Below are positions 7,137 to 15,108 of a stretch of DNA of 38,367 bases, piece by piece. The DNA lies in assembly GCA_009779935.1 (NCBI GenBank), contig WRAX01000022.1:1-38367 (forward strand), read 5' to 3'. The position numbers and the translations under genes were made by a program. Position 1 is the stretch's first letter, and the number at the start of each line of letters is the position of its first letter. Source of the DNA: Defluviitaleaceae bacterium. Lineage in GTDB: Bacteria; Bacillota; Clostridia; Lachnospirales; WRAX01. The notes under the pieces were generated by a model. It did no database searches and was not told where the DNA came from. It saw only the letters and a program-made list of their open reading frames with translations.

Positions 7137-7307
7137 ATGCCAAGCAAATTTCAAAACCGTGTAAGGCGCATCCTTTACCGCCCTTCCAAAAAGAAAAGGC
7201 CCTATGCAGATTTTATAACAAAGACTTTGGATGAGGCCGAAAAAGCCTTAGAAGACACAGTTGGAGGCATATTGGGCGGCAGAAAAAGGCGTAGACGTAA
7301 AAAATAA
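7137..7307 (+). CDS. small highly basic protein (56 aa), function unknown
   Basis: GAGGTGAT (7125-7132) precedes ATG 7137. The protein has a basic N-terminus (RVRRILYRPSKKKR), an acidic amphipathic middle (FITKTLDEAEKALEDTVGG) and an extremely basic C-terminus (GGRKRRRRKK). It probably contacts nucleic acid or an acidic surface; that is inference. I do not recognise a family. It stands just upstream of pyrH, which has its own promoter. TATAGT at 7114-7119 could be its -10, but no good -35 is seen. The palindrome at 7086-7102 lies in its upstream region, so it may be co-regulated with the divergent exported protein. Confidence 0.6.
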   Translation: MPSKFQNRVRRILYRPSKKKRPYADFITKTLDEAEKALEDTVGGILGGRKRRRRKK

Positions 7308-7315
7308 AATCCATC

Positions 7316-7344
7316 TTGCGCATTTTACTAAAATATGCTAAAAT
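7316..7344 (+). promoter_or_regulatory. promoter of pyrH
   Basis: TTGCGC (7316-7321) and TAAAAT (7339-7344) are spaced by 17 bp. An AGGGGAG ribosome site follows before the GTG start at 7381. Confidence 0.6.
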
Positions 7345-7380
7345 TATTTTGACCAAAGAAAATGCAGGGGAGATGGTTGC

Positions 7381-8097
7381 GTGTTCAAAAGGGTGGTTAT
7401 AAAATTAAGCGGTGAAGCCTTAGCCGGCAGAAAGATAAACAATTTTTTTGATGACAATATAATAAAAAAAATTATTGTGCAGATTAAGGAACTGGTAGAA
7501 AAAGGCGTTGGCGTGGCCCTTGTGGTTGGCGGCGGTAACATTTGGAGGGGGCGGGACAATGCCCAAGTGGATAAGGTACGCACTGACCAGATTGGTATGA
7601 TGGCAACGGTTATGAATGCCCTGTACCTTTGTGACAGCTTTGAGCGGGTAGGCGTGGATGCCAAGATAATGACCCCCGTTATCGTTGGCACTGTTACCGA
7701 GCAATTTTCCAAAAGGCGGGCTTTGGAACATATGAACCAAGGGGGCGTGGTTATTTTTGCAGCAGGCACCGGGCACCCCTTTTTTTCCACGGATACCATT
7801 GCTGCCATACGTACCGCCGAGCTGGATGCTTGTGCACTGCTATTCGCCAAAAATGTGGATGGCGTGTACACCAGCGACCCCCGCAAAAATGGCGATGCTA
7901 TCAAGTTAAACCAAATAACCTATCGCCAAGTTATCGAAAATAATATGACGGTGATAGACACTGCCGCCAGTGCCATTTGCGAGCAACAGGGCATCCTATC
8001 CATCATTTTTGGCTTGGATGAACCTGAGGCTATTGTGAAATGCGCCACCGGAAATAATGATATTATTTACCAAATTGGCACACGTGTCGAAGCTTAA
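7381..8097 (+). CDS. pyrH: UMP kinase
   Basis: 238 residues, the usual length. It phosphorylates UMP to UDP with ATP in the cytoplasm. Visible motifs are KLSGEAL near residue 8, VVGGGNIWRG near 49-58, GTGHPFFSTDTIA and the KNVDGVYTSDP segment of the amino-acid-kinase fold. It begins with GTG; the ORF cannot be extended sensibly upstream. In most Firmicutes pyrH sits in rpsB-tsf-pyrH-frr. Here rpsB and tsf are not upstream, and an RCC1-repeat gene lies between pyrH and frr. Confidence 0.94.
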   Translation: MFKRVVIKLSGEALAGRKINNFFDDNIIKKIIVQIKELVEKGVGVALVVGGGNIWRGRDNAQVDKVRTDQIGMMATVMNALYLCDSFERVGVDAKIMTPVIVGTVTEQFSKRRALEHMNQGGVVIFAAGTGHPFFSTDTIAAIRTAELDACALLFAKNVDGVYTSDPRKNGDAIKLNQITYRQVIENNMTVIDTAASAICEQQGILSIIFGLDEPEAIVKCATGNNDIIYQIGTRVEA

Positions 8098-8113
8098 CGA
8101 AGGAGGAGGAAAC

Positions 8114-9250
8114 ATGAAATTAAAAAGGAAAATTTTGCCATCGGTTTTACTCGCAATCCTATCCATAGGAATCATTACCGAAAATGAAACATTCCAAGCG
8201 TCGCCCGCAAGTCATCAACCTCTTTCCCAGCAAATAGTTGCACCCAGCTGGGAAGCACCAGGCTTTGCCGTGGACGAAAACGGGGTTTTGTGGAAAGTGG
8301 GTAATGCTATTTTTGACCTTTCCACGGGACAACGAAGAACACAACTTACAAGGTTAATGGAAAATGTTGCAACAATTTCACACAACCAACCCAGCATTAC
8401 TAATGACGAAGTTGTTCATGGCAAACTTTACGTTTTGACTAATGACGGGGTATTGTGGAATTGGCGGTGCAGAAGCTATACTGTATACGAAGTAATCGAG
8501 TCGGTACAATTTACCAGATTAGTACCTGTTTTGCCTGACTTTAACGAGGCACCCATTAAGATAATGACCGATGTTAATAGTGTTTTTGCAGGTAGCGGGC
8601 ACACTCTTGCCGTTGACGTAAATGGCAACCTTTGGGCTTGGGGCAGAAATAATAGTGGGCAGATTGGTGACGGAACACAAACTGACAGAAGCGAGCCTGT
8701 TAAGGTTATGAATAATATTTCCACTGCGGGTGTTGATACGTTTGCTAGCTGGGCCATTACTGATGATGGTAACTTTTATATGTGGGGTGCAACCGCAAAC
8801 GATAGCTTCTTTGCCCTACTTAGAAATGCTGGTGCATTTACTCCGGTTCGTATTGCGGAAGGAGTGATTGCAGCTGTACATGGTCCCTTAGCAACTTACT
8901 TATTAGGTGAAGATGGTAGGTTGTGGAGCTTTTCCAACAGTGGCGAAGAACCTAAGGTGGTTTTGTATAACGTGATTGATGTCGTGAGCGGCTCTATAGA
9001 TGTTTTAGCTATCAGAAGCGACAATAGCCTTTGGTTTTGGACTATAGAATGGGGAGATAATCCCTATGAATTCTCGCTAATTAAAACAGAACCCATTTTT
9101 ATTGCAAGTGATGTTGTTGCTGCCGATATAGGTCAACGCATAATTGCCGTTCATGTTGATGGTAGTATCATGATTTGGGATTGGCCTATGGGACGTACCG
9201 GCGTGGAATCTATTACAACTGTTCCTGTTCGTATGCGTGTTGAGAGGTAA
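8114..9250 (+). CDS. secreted RCC1-repeat (beta-propeller) protein
   Basis: 378 residues starting at ATG 8114 behind a very strong AAGGAGGAGG site; the frame is open further upstream but overlaps pyrH. A signal peptide is clear (KLKRKILPSVLLAILSIGII). The body holds imperfect repeats of about 45-50 residues with the RCC1 signature, best seen in SGHTLAVDVNGNLWAWGRNN followed by SGQIGDG, and weaker copies ending in a tryptophan motif (GNFYMWG, GRLWSFS, NSLWFW, GSIMIWD). It should fold as an extracellular beta-propeller, perhaps binding protein or wall. It begins 16 nt after pyrH and ends 42 nt before frr, so it is probably cotranscribed with them, an odd place for an exported protein. Confidence 0.8.
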   Translation: MKLKRKILPSVLLAILSIGIITENETFQASPASHQPLSQQIVAPSWEAPGFAVDENGVLWKVGNAIFDLSTGQRRTQLTRLMENVATISHNQPSITNDEVVHGKLYVLTNDGVLWNWRCRSYTVYEVIESVQFTRLVPVLPDFNEAPIKIMTDVNSVFAGSGHTLAVDVNGNLWAWGRNNSGQIGDGTQTDRSEPVKVMNNISTAGVDTFASWAITDDGNFYMWGATANDSFFALLRNAGAFTPVRIAEGVIAAVHGPLATYLLGEDGRLWSFSNSGEEPKVVLYNVIDVVSGSIDVLAIRSDNSLWFWTIEWGDNPYEFSLIKTEPIFIASDVVAADIGQRIIAVHVDGSIMIWDWPMGRTGVESITTVPVRMRVER

Positions 9251-9292
9251 AGTATAAAAGCGTTTTAAGATAAAAACCTAGGAGGAATTAAA

Positions 9293-9844
9293 ATGTTTGA
9301 CATTAAAAGTTTTGACGAGAAGATGAGCAAAAGTGTTGCGGCATTTGCCAATGACTTAGAATCTGTACGGGCGGGGCGTGCCAACCCGCGGGTTTTGGAC
9401 AAGTTGACAGTGGATAATTATGGCACAGCATCACCCATTAACCAAGTTGCCAATGTTACGGTAACAGATGGCACTTCCTTACAAATTTCCCCTTGGGATT
9501 CTAACATGGTTAAGGCCATCGAAAAGGCCATTTTGGCATCAGACTTGGGCATTACACCAAATAGTGACGGTAAAGTGATTCGTCTTAATTTCCCGCCGCT
9601 GACGGAGGATAGACGTAAAGAACTAAGTAAAGACGTAAAAAAGAAGAGTGAGGATGCCAAGGTTGCCATCCGCAATATCCGTAGGGATGCCATTGATGCG
9701 GCGGAAAAAGCCCAAAAAGCCAGTACCCTTACCGAAGATGAACTAAAAAAAGCCAAAGATGATGTGCAAAAACTAACCGATAAAAAAATCGAGGAAATTG
9801 ACAAAATTGTGGATGCAAAAACCAAGGAGATTATGACAGTTTAA
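9293..9844 (+). CDS. frr: ribosome recycling factor
   Basis: 183 residues, matching the family length of about 185. With EF-G it splits the post-termination ribosome. Visible are SVRAGRANP near residue 26, the LDKLTVDNYG turn, the IRLNFPPLTEDRRKEL segment and the long C-terminal helix (DVQKLTDKKIEEIDKIVDAK). AGGAGG sits 5-7 nt before ATG. Its stop overlaps the first possible start of the next GNAT gene (TAATG), so the two are likely cotranscribed. Confidence 0.95.
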   Translation: MFDIKSFDEKMSKSVAAFANDLESVRAGRANPRVLDKLTVDNYGTASPINQVANVTVTDGTSLQISPWDSNMVKAIEKAILASDLGITPNSDGKVIRLNFPPLTEDRRKELSKDVKKKSEDAKVAIRNIRRDAIDAAEKAQKASTLTEDELKKAKDDVQKLTDKKIEEIDKIVDAKTKEIMTV

Positions 9845-9876
9845 TGATGCGGATGGAGTTGGATGGATGCGACATA

Positions 9877-10339
9877 ATGCCCATAAACAAAGTCAACTAC
9901 ACTGATGTTTGGGGTGTTTATGAAAGTAACAGGGAATATTTACAATCATGGGAGCTGGGCAAGGTGGTAGAGGTGGATGATATCTTAGAAACCTTTACCC
10001 GCCTGCCTGATGGCTACGATGCCTCTAAGCAAGTATTTGTGGGCATTTGGCGAAACGGGGAACCTGTTGCGATTTGCGACCTTTTGCCCCAACTTGACGG
10101 TGATGATAATTTATGGCTTAGTGAGATTATTGTGCACCAAGATGAAAAGGGTAAGGGGTTTGGCAAAAGCATCGTACAAGCTATTGTGGCCGCTGCCCAG
10201 CAAGCAGATTTTGCAAGAATAACTTTGGGTTGTTCAAAATCAAAAGCTCTTTTTTTGGCAAAAAATGGGCTTTGATCAAGTTGCCCATTTTGGCGAAGAT
10301 TTTATTTATATTCGGAGATTGAATGAAAAATCAAATTGA
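9877..10339 (+). pseudogene. GNAT acetyltransferase with a frameshift in a T7 run
   Basis: The frame from 9877 (or 9844, where ATG overlaps the frr stop) reads as a GNAT acetyltransferase: WLSEIIVHQDEKGKGFGKSI contains the acetyl-CoA-binding loop. At the T7 run 10250-10256 the frame closes early (KNGL stop at 10275). Reading one T fewer restores the family ending, ALFWQKMGFDQVAHFGEDF, and continues to a stop at 10337-10339, inside the start of uppS. The restored protein would be about 154 aa. This is a recent mutation, a sequencing error, or a slippage site; homopolymer T7 allows all three. The substrate is unknown. Confidence 0.75.
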
Positions 10340-11036
10340 CATGCAAAATTTGCCCCGCCACATTGCCATTATCATGGACGGCAATGGGCGTTGGGCAAAA
10401 AAGTTTTTTATGAAACGTTCAGCGGGACACAGAGCAGGTGCGCAAGCTCTAAGGCGGCTGGTGGAAGAAATGGATAAGGCAGGTTTTGAAATACTTACTG
10501 TTTATGCCTTTTCCACAGAAAATTGGAAGCGTGATGAGGATGAAGTGGCTTATTTAATGGGGCTTATTCACGAATACATCCAACAATATATAAGCGATGC
10601 AGAAGACAGCAACACACGCATACGCTGCATTGGTGACCTTTCCGCCCTTGAGCCTAATTTGCAGGAAAGGATTGCCCATTTAGCAGATATAACAAAGGAA
10701 AAGACGGGTATGCTGTTAAATATCGCTCTAAACTATGGCGGTCGGGACGATATTTTGCGAGCTGTGCGCCAACTGGCAGCAGATAGCATACCCATTGCTG
10801 ATATTAATGAAGCCACACTTTCTGCACGGCTGGATACGGCAAATTTACCTGACCCGGACCTAATAATACGCACATCAGGCGAAATGCGCCTATCTAATTT
10901 CCTGCTATGGCAGGCTGCTTATTCGGAATTTTATGCAACAGACATTTTGTGGCCGGATTTTAAGATTAAACACCTGTATGAAGCCATCACCCATTTTCAA
11001 AAGCGGGAAAGGCGGTTTGGAGGGCGCAAAAGTTGA
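10323..11036 (+). CDS. uppS: undecaprenyl diphosphate synthase (cis-isoprenyl transferase)
   Basis: 237 residues. It extends farnesyl diphosphate with isopentenyl units to make the C55 lipid carrier for wall synthesis. The catalytic aspartate is D19 in IIMDGNGRWAKK. Further family blocks are TVYAFSTENWKR, LNIALNYGGRDDI, DLIIRTSGEMRLSNFLLWQ and YSEFYATDILWPDF. The start ATG 10323 lies inside the end of the restored GNAT frame, with GGAGA a few bases upstream. Its stop overlaps the cdsA start (TTGA), so uppS-cdsA translation is coupled. Confidence 0.95.
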   Translation: MKNQIDMQNLPRHIAIIMDGNGRWAKKFFMKRSAGHRAGAQALRRLVEEMDKAGFEILTVYAFSTENWKRDEDEVAYLMGLIHEYIQQYISDAEDSNTRIRCIGDLSALEPNLQERIAHLADITKEKTGMLLNIALNYGGRDDILRAVRQLAADSIPIADINEATLSARLDTANLPDPDLIIRTSGEMRLSNFLLWQAAYSEFYATDILWPDFKIKHLYEAITHFQKRERRFGGRKS

Positions 11037-11830
11037 TTAAACGGATTATTGTCAGCATAATTGCCCTACCTTTGGTTGTTGTGTTGATGTATTTTGGTGG
11101 CTGGTGGTTGGCTGGTGGCATTGCTGCCGTGGCCATGCTTGGGCAAATAGAATTTTACCGTGCCTTCGGCAAATTAAGCGGATGGCACTTTGCCGCAATG
11201 GCCGCAACTTTGGGGCTTGTGTCCCTATTAATGTTTGCGGAAAACATACCCATTGGTTTATATGCCATTTTGGTGCTGGTGGCTTTGGCATTTTGTACGC
11301 CTTTGTTTTTTGTACGCCAAAATTCGGCAACAACAGCGGTTTTTGGCTTTTTTTATGTAACTGGACTAATATTTGCAGTCGTTGTTATGCGCCAACAATT
11401 GGGGCTTTATTTGGCGTGGATGATTTTTATAGCTGCTTGGGGCAGTGATACAGGGGCGTATTTTTGCGGCAAAGCCTTTGGTAAACGTAAGCTTGTGCCA
11501 AAACTTAGTCCAAATAAAACAGTTGCCGGCTCTGTTGGTGGTGCCATTACGGCGGCGGTGTTGTCCGTTACATATGGGGTAATTCTGCACCATTTGGGTA
11601 TTTGGGAGTTTGGGAATTTAACAATCGGGCTACTATCATTTGCTGCTTTTGGGCTTTTGGGTGCAATTTTCGCACAATGTGGTGATTTGGCAGCATCTGC
11701 AATTAAGCGGCATGTGGGTATAAAAGATTTTGGTCAACTCATTCCCGGTCACGGTGGCATTTTGGATCGTTTTGATTCCATTCTATTTGTTGCCCCTTTT
11801 GCACTTATATACTTTTACAATGTGGCATAG
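11033..11830 (+). CDS. cdsA: phosphatidate cytidylyltransferase
   Basis: 265 residues, starting at TTG in a TTGA overlap with the uppS stop. This integral membrane enzyme makes CDP-diacylglycerol from phosphatidate and CTP. About seven hydrophobic segments are visible (for example IIVSIIALPLVVVLMYFGGW at the N-terminus). The conserved region GSDTGAYFCGKAFGKRKLVP, SPNKTVAGSVGG and GDLAASAIKRHVGIKDFG, ending PGHGGILDRFDS, carries the family signature. The place between uppS and dxr is standard for Clostridia. Confidence 0.93.
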   Translation: MIKRIIVSIIALPLVVVLMYFGGWWLAGGIAAVAMLGQIEFYRAFGKLSGWHFAAMAATLGLVSLLMFAENIPIGLYAILVLVALAFCTPLFFVRQNSATTAVFGFFYVTGLIFAVVVMRQQLGLYLAWMIFIAAWGSDTGAYFCGKAFGKRKLVPKLSPNKTVAGSVGGAITAAVLSVTYGVILHHLGIWEFGNLTIGLLSFAAFGLLGAIFAQCGDLAASAIKRHVGIKDFGQLIPGHGGILDRFDSILFVAPFALIYFYNVA

Positions 11831-11847
11831 GGAGGGCAAAGTGACTT

Positions 11848-12999
11848 ATGAAGAAAATTAGTATTTTAGGCTCTACCGGCTCCATTGGGCGGCAGAGTTT
11901 GGAAGTTTTGGAAAATTTAAGCAACACCCATCAAGTGGTGGCTTTAACAGCGTTTTCCAATATAGATTTATTGGAAGAGCAGGTGCGAAAGTTTCGCCCA
12001 AATTTGGCTGTGCTTTGGGATGAAAATGATGCGTTGGAGTTAGAAAAGCGCGTTTGCAATATTTGCAAAGTGGATTTTGGCATAAACGGCATGAAATATG
12101 CAGCAGCCTTATCGGAAGTGGACTTGGTGTTAAATTCCGTGGTTGGCAATGCCGGGCTGCTACCGACGATCGCAGCATTAGAAGTCGGTAAGCCCATTGC
12201 TATCGCAAATAAAGAGGTGCTGGTTACGGCAGGTGAAATCATCATGCCGCTGGCACGCAGTAAAAATGTTGAAATTTTGCCTGTGGACAGTGAGCATTCC
12301 GCCATTTTCCAATGTTTGTCAGGGCATGTTCAATTACCTGATAAAATTTATTTAACCGCATCAGGTGGGCCATTCCGTGGCAAAACAAAGCCCGAAATGG
12401 TTGACATTGCTGTGGAACAAGCCCTATCCCATCCCAATTGGAGTATGGGACAAAAAATCAGCATAGATTCGGCAACAATGATGAACAAAGGGCTGGAAGT
12501 TATTGAAGCCCGCTGGCTATTTAACCTTGCACCCAAACAAATCCACGTACTGGTTCATCCACAGTCCATCGTCCATTCCATGGTAGAATTTGTGGATGGG
12601 CAAGTTTTAGCTCAACTTGGCGCACCGGATATGCGGCTTGCCATTCAGCACGCCATAACCTACCCAAACCGCCTGCCAAACCCTTTTAAGCGACTAAATT
12701 TTGTCGAGCATAACACACTAACCTTTAACCAGCCAGATACGGAAAACTTCCCGTGCTTGGCTTTGGCGTATAGAGCTTTGGAAGCAGGCGGCCATTACCC
12801 TACCGTGCTAAATGCCGCCAATGAAGCGGCGGTGGATGCATTCTTAAATCGCAAAATCGGATTTTTGGACATACCCGCAATTATAGACAGGGCATTGTCT
12901 GCATATAATGATGAAAACAAGCAATTGAGTATAGAAAGTATTTTAATGGCGGAAAGTTGGGCAAAAACCTTTGCCGCCAGACACTTTAAGGGGGCGTAA
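11848..12999 (+). CDS. dxr: 1-deoxy-D-xylulose-5-phosphate reductoisomerase
   Basis: 383 residues, the usual length. It converts DXP to MEP with NADPH, the first committed step of the MEP isoprenoid pathway, which feeds uppS upstream. Visible are the NADPH motif GSTGSIGRQSLEVL (residues 7-20), ANKEVLVTAGE, LPVDSEHSAIFQ (metal and substrate ligands), TASGGPFRG, HPNWSMGQKISIDSATMMNKGLE (spanning the flexible loop) and VHPQSIVHSMVEF. It follows cdsA by 17 nt, so it belongs to the same operon. This shows that the organism uses the non-mevalonate route. Confidence 0.96.
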   Translation: MKKISILGSTGSIGRQSLEVLENLSNTHQVVALTAFSNIDLLEEQVRKFRPNLAVLWDENDALELEKRVCNICKVDFGINGMKYAAALSEVDLVLNSVVGNAGLLPTIAALEVGKPIAIANKEVLVTAGEIIMPLARSKNVEILPVDSEHSAIFQCLSGHVQLPDKIYLTASGGPFRGKTKPEMVDIAVEQALSHPNWSMGQKISIDSATMMNKGLEVIEARWLFNLAPKQIHVLVHPQSIVHSMVEFVDGQVLAQLGAPDMRLAIQHAITYPNRLPNPFKRLNFVEHNTLTFNQPDTENFPCLALAYRALEAGGHYPTVLNAANEAAVDAFLNRKIGFLDIPAIIDRALSAYNDENKQLSIESILMAESWAKTFAARHFKGA

Positions 13000-13001
13000 A
13001 T

Positions 13002-14165
13002 TTGGTTTTAACAATTATTTTAGCAATCGTTGTTTTTACTATTGTGGTGCTGGTGCATGAGCTGGGGCATTACTGGGCGGCAAAAAAAGCGGGCATACAT
13101 GTGGTAGAATTTTCCATTGGTATCGGCCCTCGCTTATTTCATTTTAAGCGGGGTGACACTATTTTTTCCCTAAAACTATTCCCCCTTGGAGGATCTTGCC
13201 GTATGCTTGGGGATGGGGAAAGCGATGATGGAGTGGACGAAGAGGGTGATATAATAGAAAAATCCCCAAATCCCCGCTCTTTTAATGCCAAGCCCGTTTG
13301 GGCCCGTATGATAGTTATACTTGCAGGGGCATTACTAAATTTTGTGCTTGCAATTCTACTATCCATGGTGATGACCATGTTTAACAGCCAGCAAGAAGCC
13401 ACAGTGCGGGATTTTTCCCAAACATCCCCCATGCGGGAAGCGGGCATTTTGGAAGGCGACCGAATTGTGCGCATGGACGGCAGGCGCATCCGTGTACAAG
13501 GTGACATGCGCCTTGGTTTGCTGGATGTGGATGGTAGCCCCATCAACTTAACTGTGGATAGGGACGGGCAAAGGCTGGATTTTACCGTAATTCCCCACTA
13601 TCATCAATATGAGGTTGATGGCGAGCAGCGAAGCCGCTGGATGCTGGGTTTTTACTGGGGCATAGCCGTGGGCACTTTTGAGCAGATTCCCGCAAGCCTG
13701 CAAAACCAGCCCGCCGTGCGCCAACTGGGCTTTTTGGAATCTGTGGCGATGGGGTATCAAAATGTAACCTTTTTGATGCGTGCTACAGTTACAGGAATAA
13801 TTCGCCTTTTCACCCATGGCTTTAATATTGCGGACCTGATGGGTCCCATCGGGATTGTGGACATGGTTGGCGGCCACGTGGAAGGGGCAACAATGGCGGC
13901 AGAAGAAGCCGAAGCGAGCGTGGGCATGGCAGTTTTTTGGACGATGATGAATTTTACCATTTTGCTATCAGCAAACCTTGGAATTTTCAACCTTTTGCCC
14001 TTGCCTGCTTTGGACGGTGGGCGCATGGTTTTCCTAACCTTAGAAGCCATTCGCCGCAAGCCTATCCCGCCTGAACGGGAAGGGATGGTGCATTTTATCG
14101 GTTTTGCCCTTATTATGGTGCTTGCCGTGGTAATTGCTTATAATGATATATTGCGTTTCTTTTAG
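13002..14165 (+). CDS. rseP: site-2 (RIP) zinc metalloprotease
   Basis: 387 residues; TTG start 2 nt after dxr, behind AAGGGGG. It is an intramembrane protease that cuts regulatory proteins such as anti-sigma factors. The zinc site is HELGH at residues 19-23 in the first membrane helix. A PDZ domain lies around 120-200 (SPMREAGILEGDRIVRMDG). The third ligand is in NLLPLPALDGGRM near 330, followed by a last membrane helix. An acidic insertion (GESDDGVDEEGDIIEKSPN, about 70-90) sits between the first helix and the PDZ domain. ispG, the usual next gene, is absent here. Confidence 0.92.
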   Translation: MVLTIILAIVVFTIVVLVHELGHYWAAKKAGIHVVEFSIGIGPRLFHFKRGDTIFSLKLFPLGGSCRMLGDGESDDGVDEEGDIIEKSPNPRSFNAKPVWARMIVILAGALLNFVLAILLSMVMTMFNSQQEATVRDFSQTSPMREAGILEGDRIVRMDGRRIRVQGDMRLGLLDVDGSPINLTVDRDGQRLDFTVIPHYHQYEVDGEQRSRWMLGFYWGIAVGTFEQIPASLQNQPAVRQLGFLESVAMGYQNVTFLMRATVTGIIRLFTHGFNIADLMGPIGIVDMVGGHVEGATMAAEEAEASVGMAVFWTMMNFTILLSANLGIFNLLPLPALDGGRMVFLTLEAIRRKPIPPEREGMVHFIGFALIMVLAVVIAYNDILRFF

Positions 14166-14179
14166 CGTTATGATATAAT
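14151..14179 (+). promoter_or_regulatory. promoter of ybaB operon, inside the end of rseP
   Basis: TTGCGT (14151-14156) and TATAAT (14174-14179) are spaced by 17 bp. The transcript would begin near 14186 with a 55-nt leader containing a strong hairpin. Confidence 0.7.
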
Positions 14180-14201
14180 GGCGTAGTCAACAAAATATTG
14201 T

Positions 14202-14224
14202 TGGGTGGGATAATTACCCACCCA
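14202..14224 (+). promoter_or_regulatory. leader hairpin before ybaB
   Basis: TGGGTGGG (14202-14209) pairs perfectly with CCCACCCA (14217-14224) around a 7-nt loop. No T-run follows, so it is not a standard terminator. It could stabilise the mRNA, bind a protein as DNA or RNA, or modulate access to the CGGAGG ribosome site 6 nt downstream. Confidence 0.5.
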
Positions 14225-14240
14225 TTAACCGGAGGATATT

Positions 14241-14576
14241 ATGCGCAAGGGATTTGGCGGTATGCCGCCTAATATGAACCAACTTATGAAACAAGCACAA
14301 AAAATGCAGGAAAAGATTGCGGAAACACAGGCACAGCTGGATGAAAAAGAGCTGGAAGTGTCCGCAGGTGGTGGTGTGGTAAAGGTGACCATCACAGGCA
14401 AAAAAGAGATCAAGGAACTGACCATAGACCCCGCCGCTGTTGACCCTGATGATGTGGAAATGTTACAGGATTTATTGATTTCCGCCATTAACGAGGCGGT
14501 GCGACAAGCGGATGAGATGGTAAGTAAAGAAATGAGCAAGGTGATGCCCGCAGGGATGCCCGGGGGGTTGTTTTAG
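14241..14576 (+). CDS. YbaB/EbfC nucleoid-associated protein
   Basis: 111 residues. The family binds DNA as a dimer and helps organise the nucleoid. The sequence shows the family order: a Gly/Pro/Met-rich start (GFGGMPPNMNQLMKQAQKMQ), a helix, the strand segment VSAGGGVVKVTITGKKEI, and IDPAAVDPDDVEMLQDLLI before the last helix. It normally sits between dnaX and recR. Here dnaX is absent upstream and a GNAT gene separates it from recR. GGAGG precedes ATG; the stop overlaps the next start by one base. Confidence 0.92.
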   Translation: MRKGFGGMPPNMNQLMKQAQKMQEKIAETQAQLDEKELEVSAGGGVVKVTITGKKEIKELTIDPAAVDPDDVEMLQDLLISAINEAVRQADEMVSKEMSKVMPAGMPGGLF

Positions 14577-15106
14577 TGAAAATAAAGGAGTCGGTAATCG
14601 GCAATAAAGTGATTTTGCGCCCCCTCCAAAAAGAGGATGGCGAGTTTTTTGCCCGCTGGTATAACGAACCGGAAGTTATGTTTGAATGTGGCTTTAACAA
14701 GCCAACGACCATAGAAGCGGAGCAAGATAGGATACTGCGCCCGGAAGATGCAGATGAAGAGTGGTGGGCAATAACGGATTTATCCGGCAAAATCATAGGC
14801 GAAACCGGCTTTTTGCGAATGTGGAACCATTGGCACTGCACAGATATGTCCATAATCATCCCTGACCCGCAGCACCAGGGCAAGGGTTTTGGTAGCGAAG
14901 CTGGGCGGCTGATGTTAAATAGGGCGTTTGATTATTATAGCATGAATCGTGTGTCCATAGGTGTTGTAGCCTTGAATGTTGCCGCCGTAAAGTTTTGGAG
15001 CAAGATTGGATTCAAACAAGAAGGCATTCAAGAGCAAGGCTATTACCATAACGGGGAGTTTAGTGACTTTATCATGATGCGGGTTTTGAAGAGTGAGTAT
15101 AGCTGA
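14576..15106 (+). CDS. GNAT acetyltransferase (RimJ/RimL-like)
   Basis: 176 residues from GTG 14576, which overlaps the ybaB stop by one base. The fold is that of RimJ/RimL and spermidine-type N-acetyltransferases: VILRPLQKEDGEFFARWYN at the N-terminus, DMSIIIPDPQHQGKGFGSEA with the acetyl-CoA loop (QHQGKGFG) near residues 100-107, and the C-terminal VAAVKFWSKIGFKQEG. It is intact. The substrate cannot be inferred; neighbours ybaB and recR do not suggest one, so it is probably a passenger in their operon. Confidence 0.88.
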   Translation: MKIKESVIGNKVILRPLQKEDGEFFARWYNEPEVMFECGFNKPTTIEAEQDRILRPEDADEEWWAITDLSGKIIGETGFLRMWNHWHCTDMSIIIPDPQHQGKGFGSEAGRLMLNRAFDYYSMNRVSIGVVALNVAAVKFWSKIGFKQEGIQEQGYYHNGEFSDFIMMRVLKSEYS

Positions 15107-15108
15107 TT

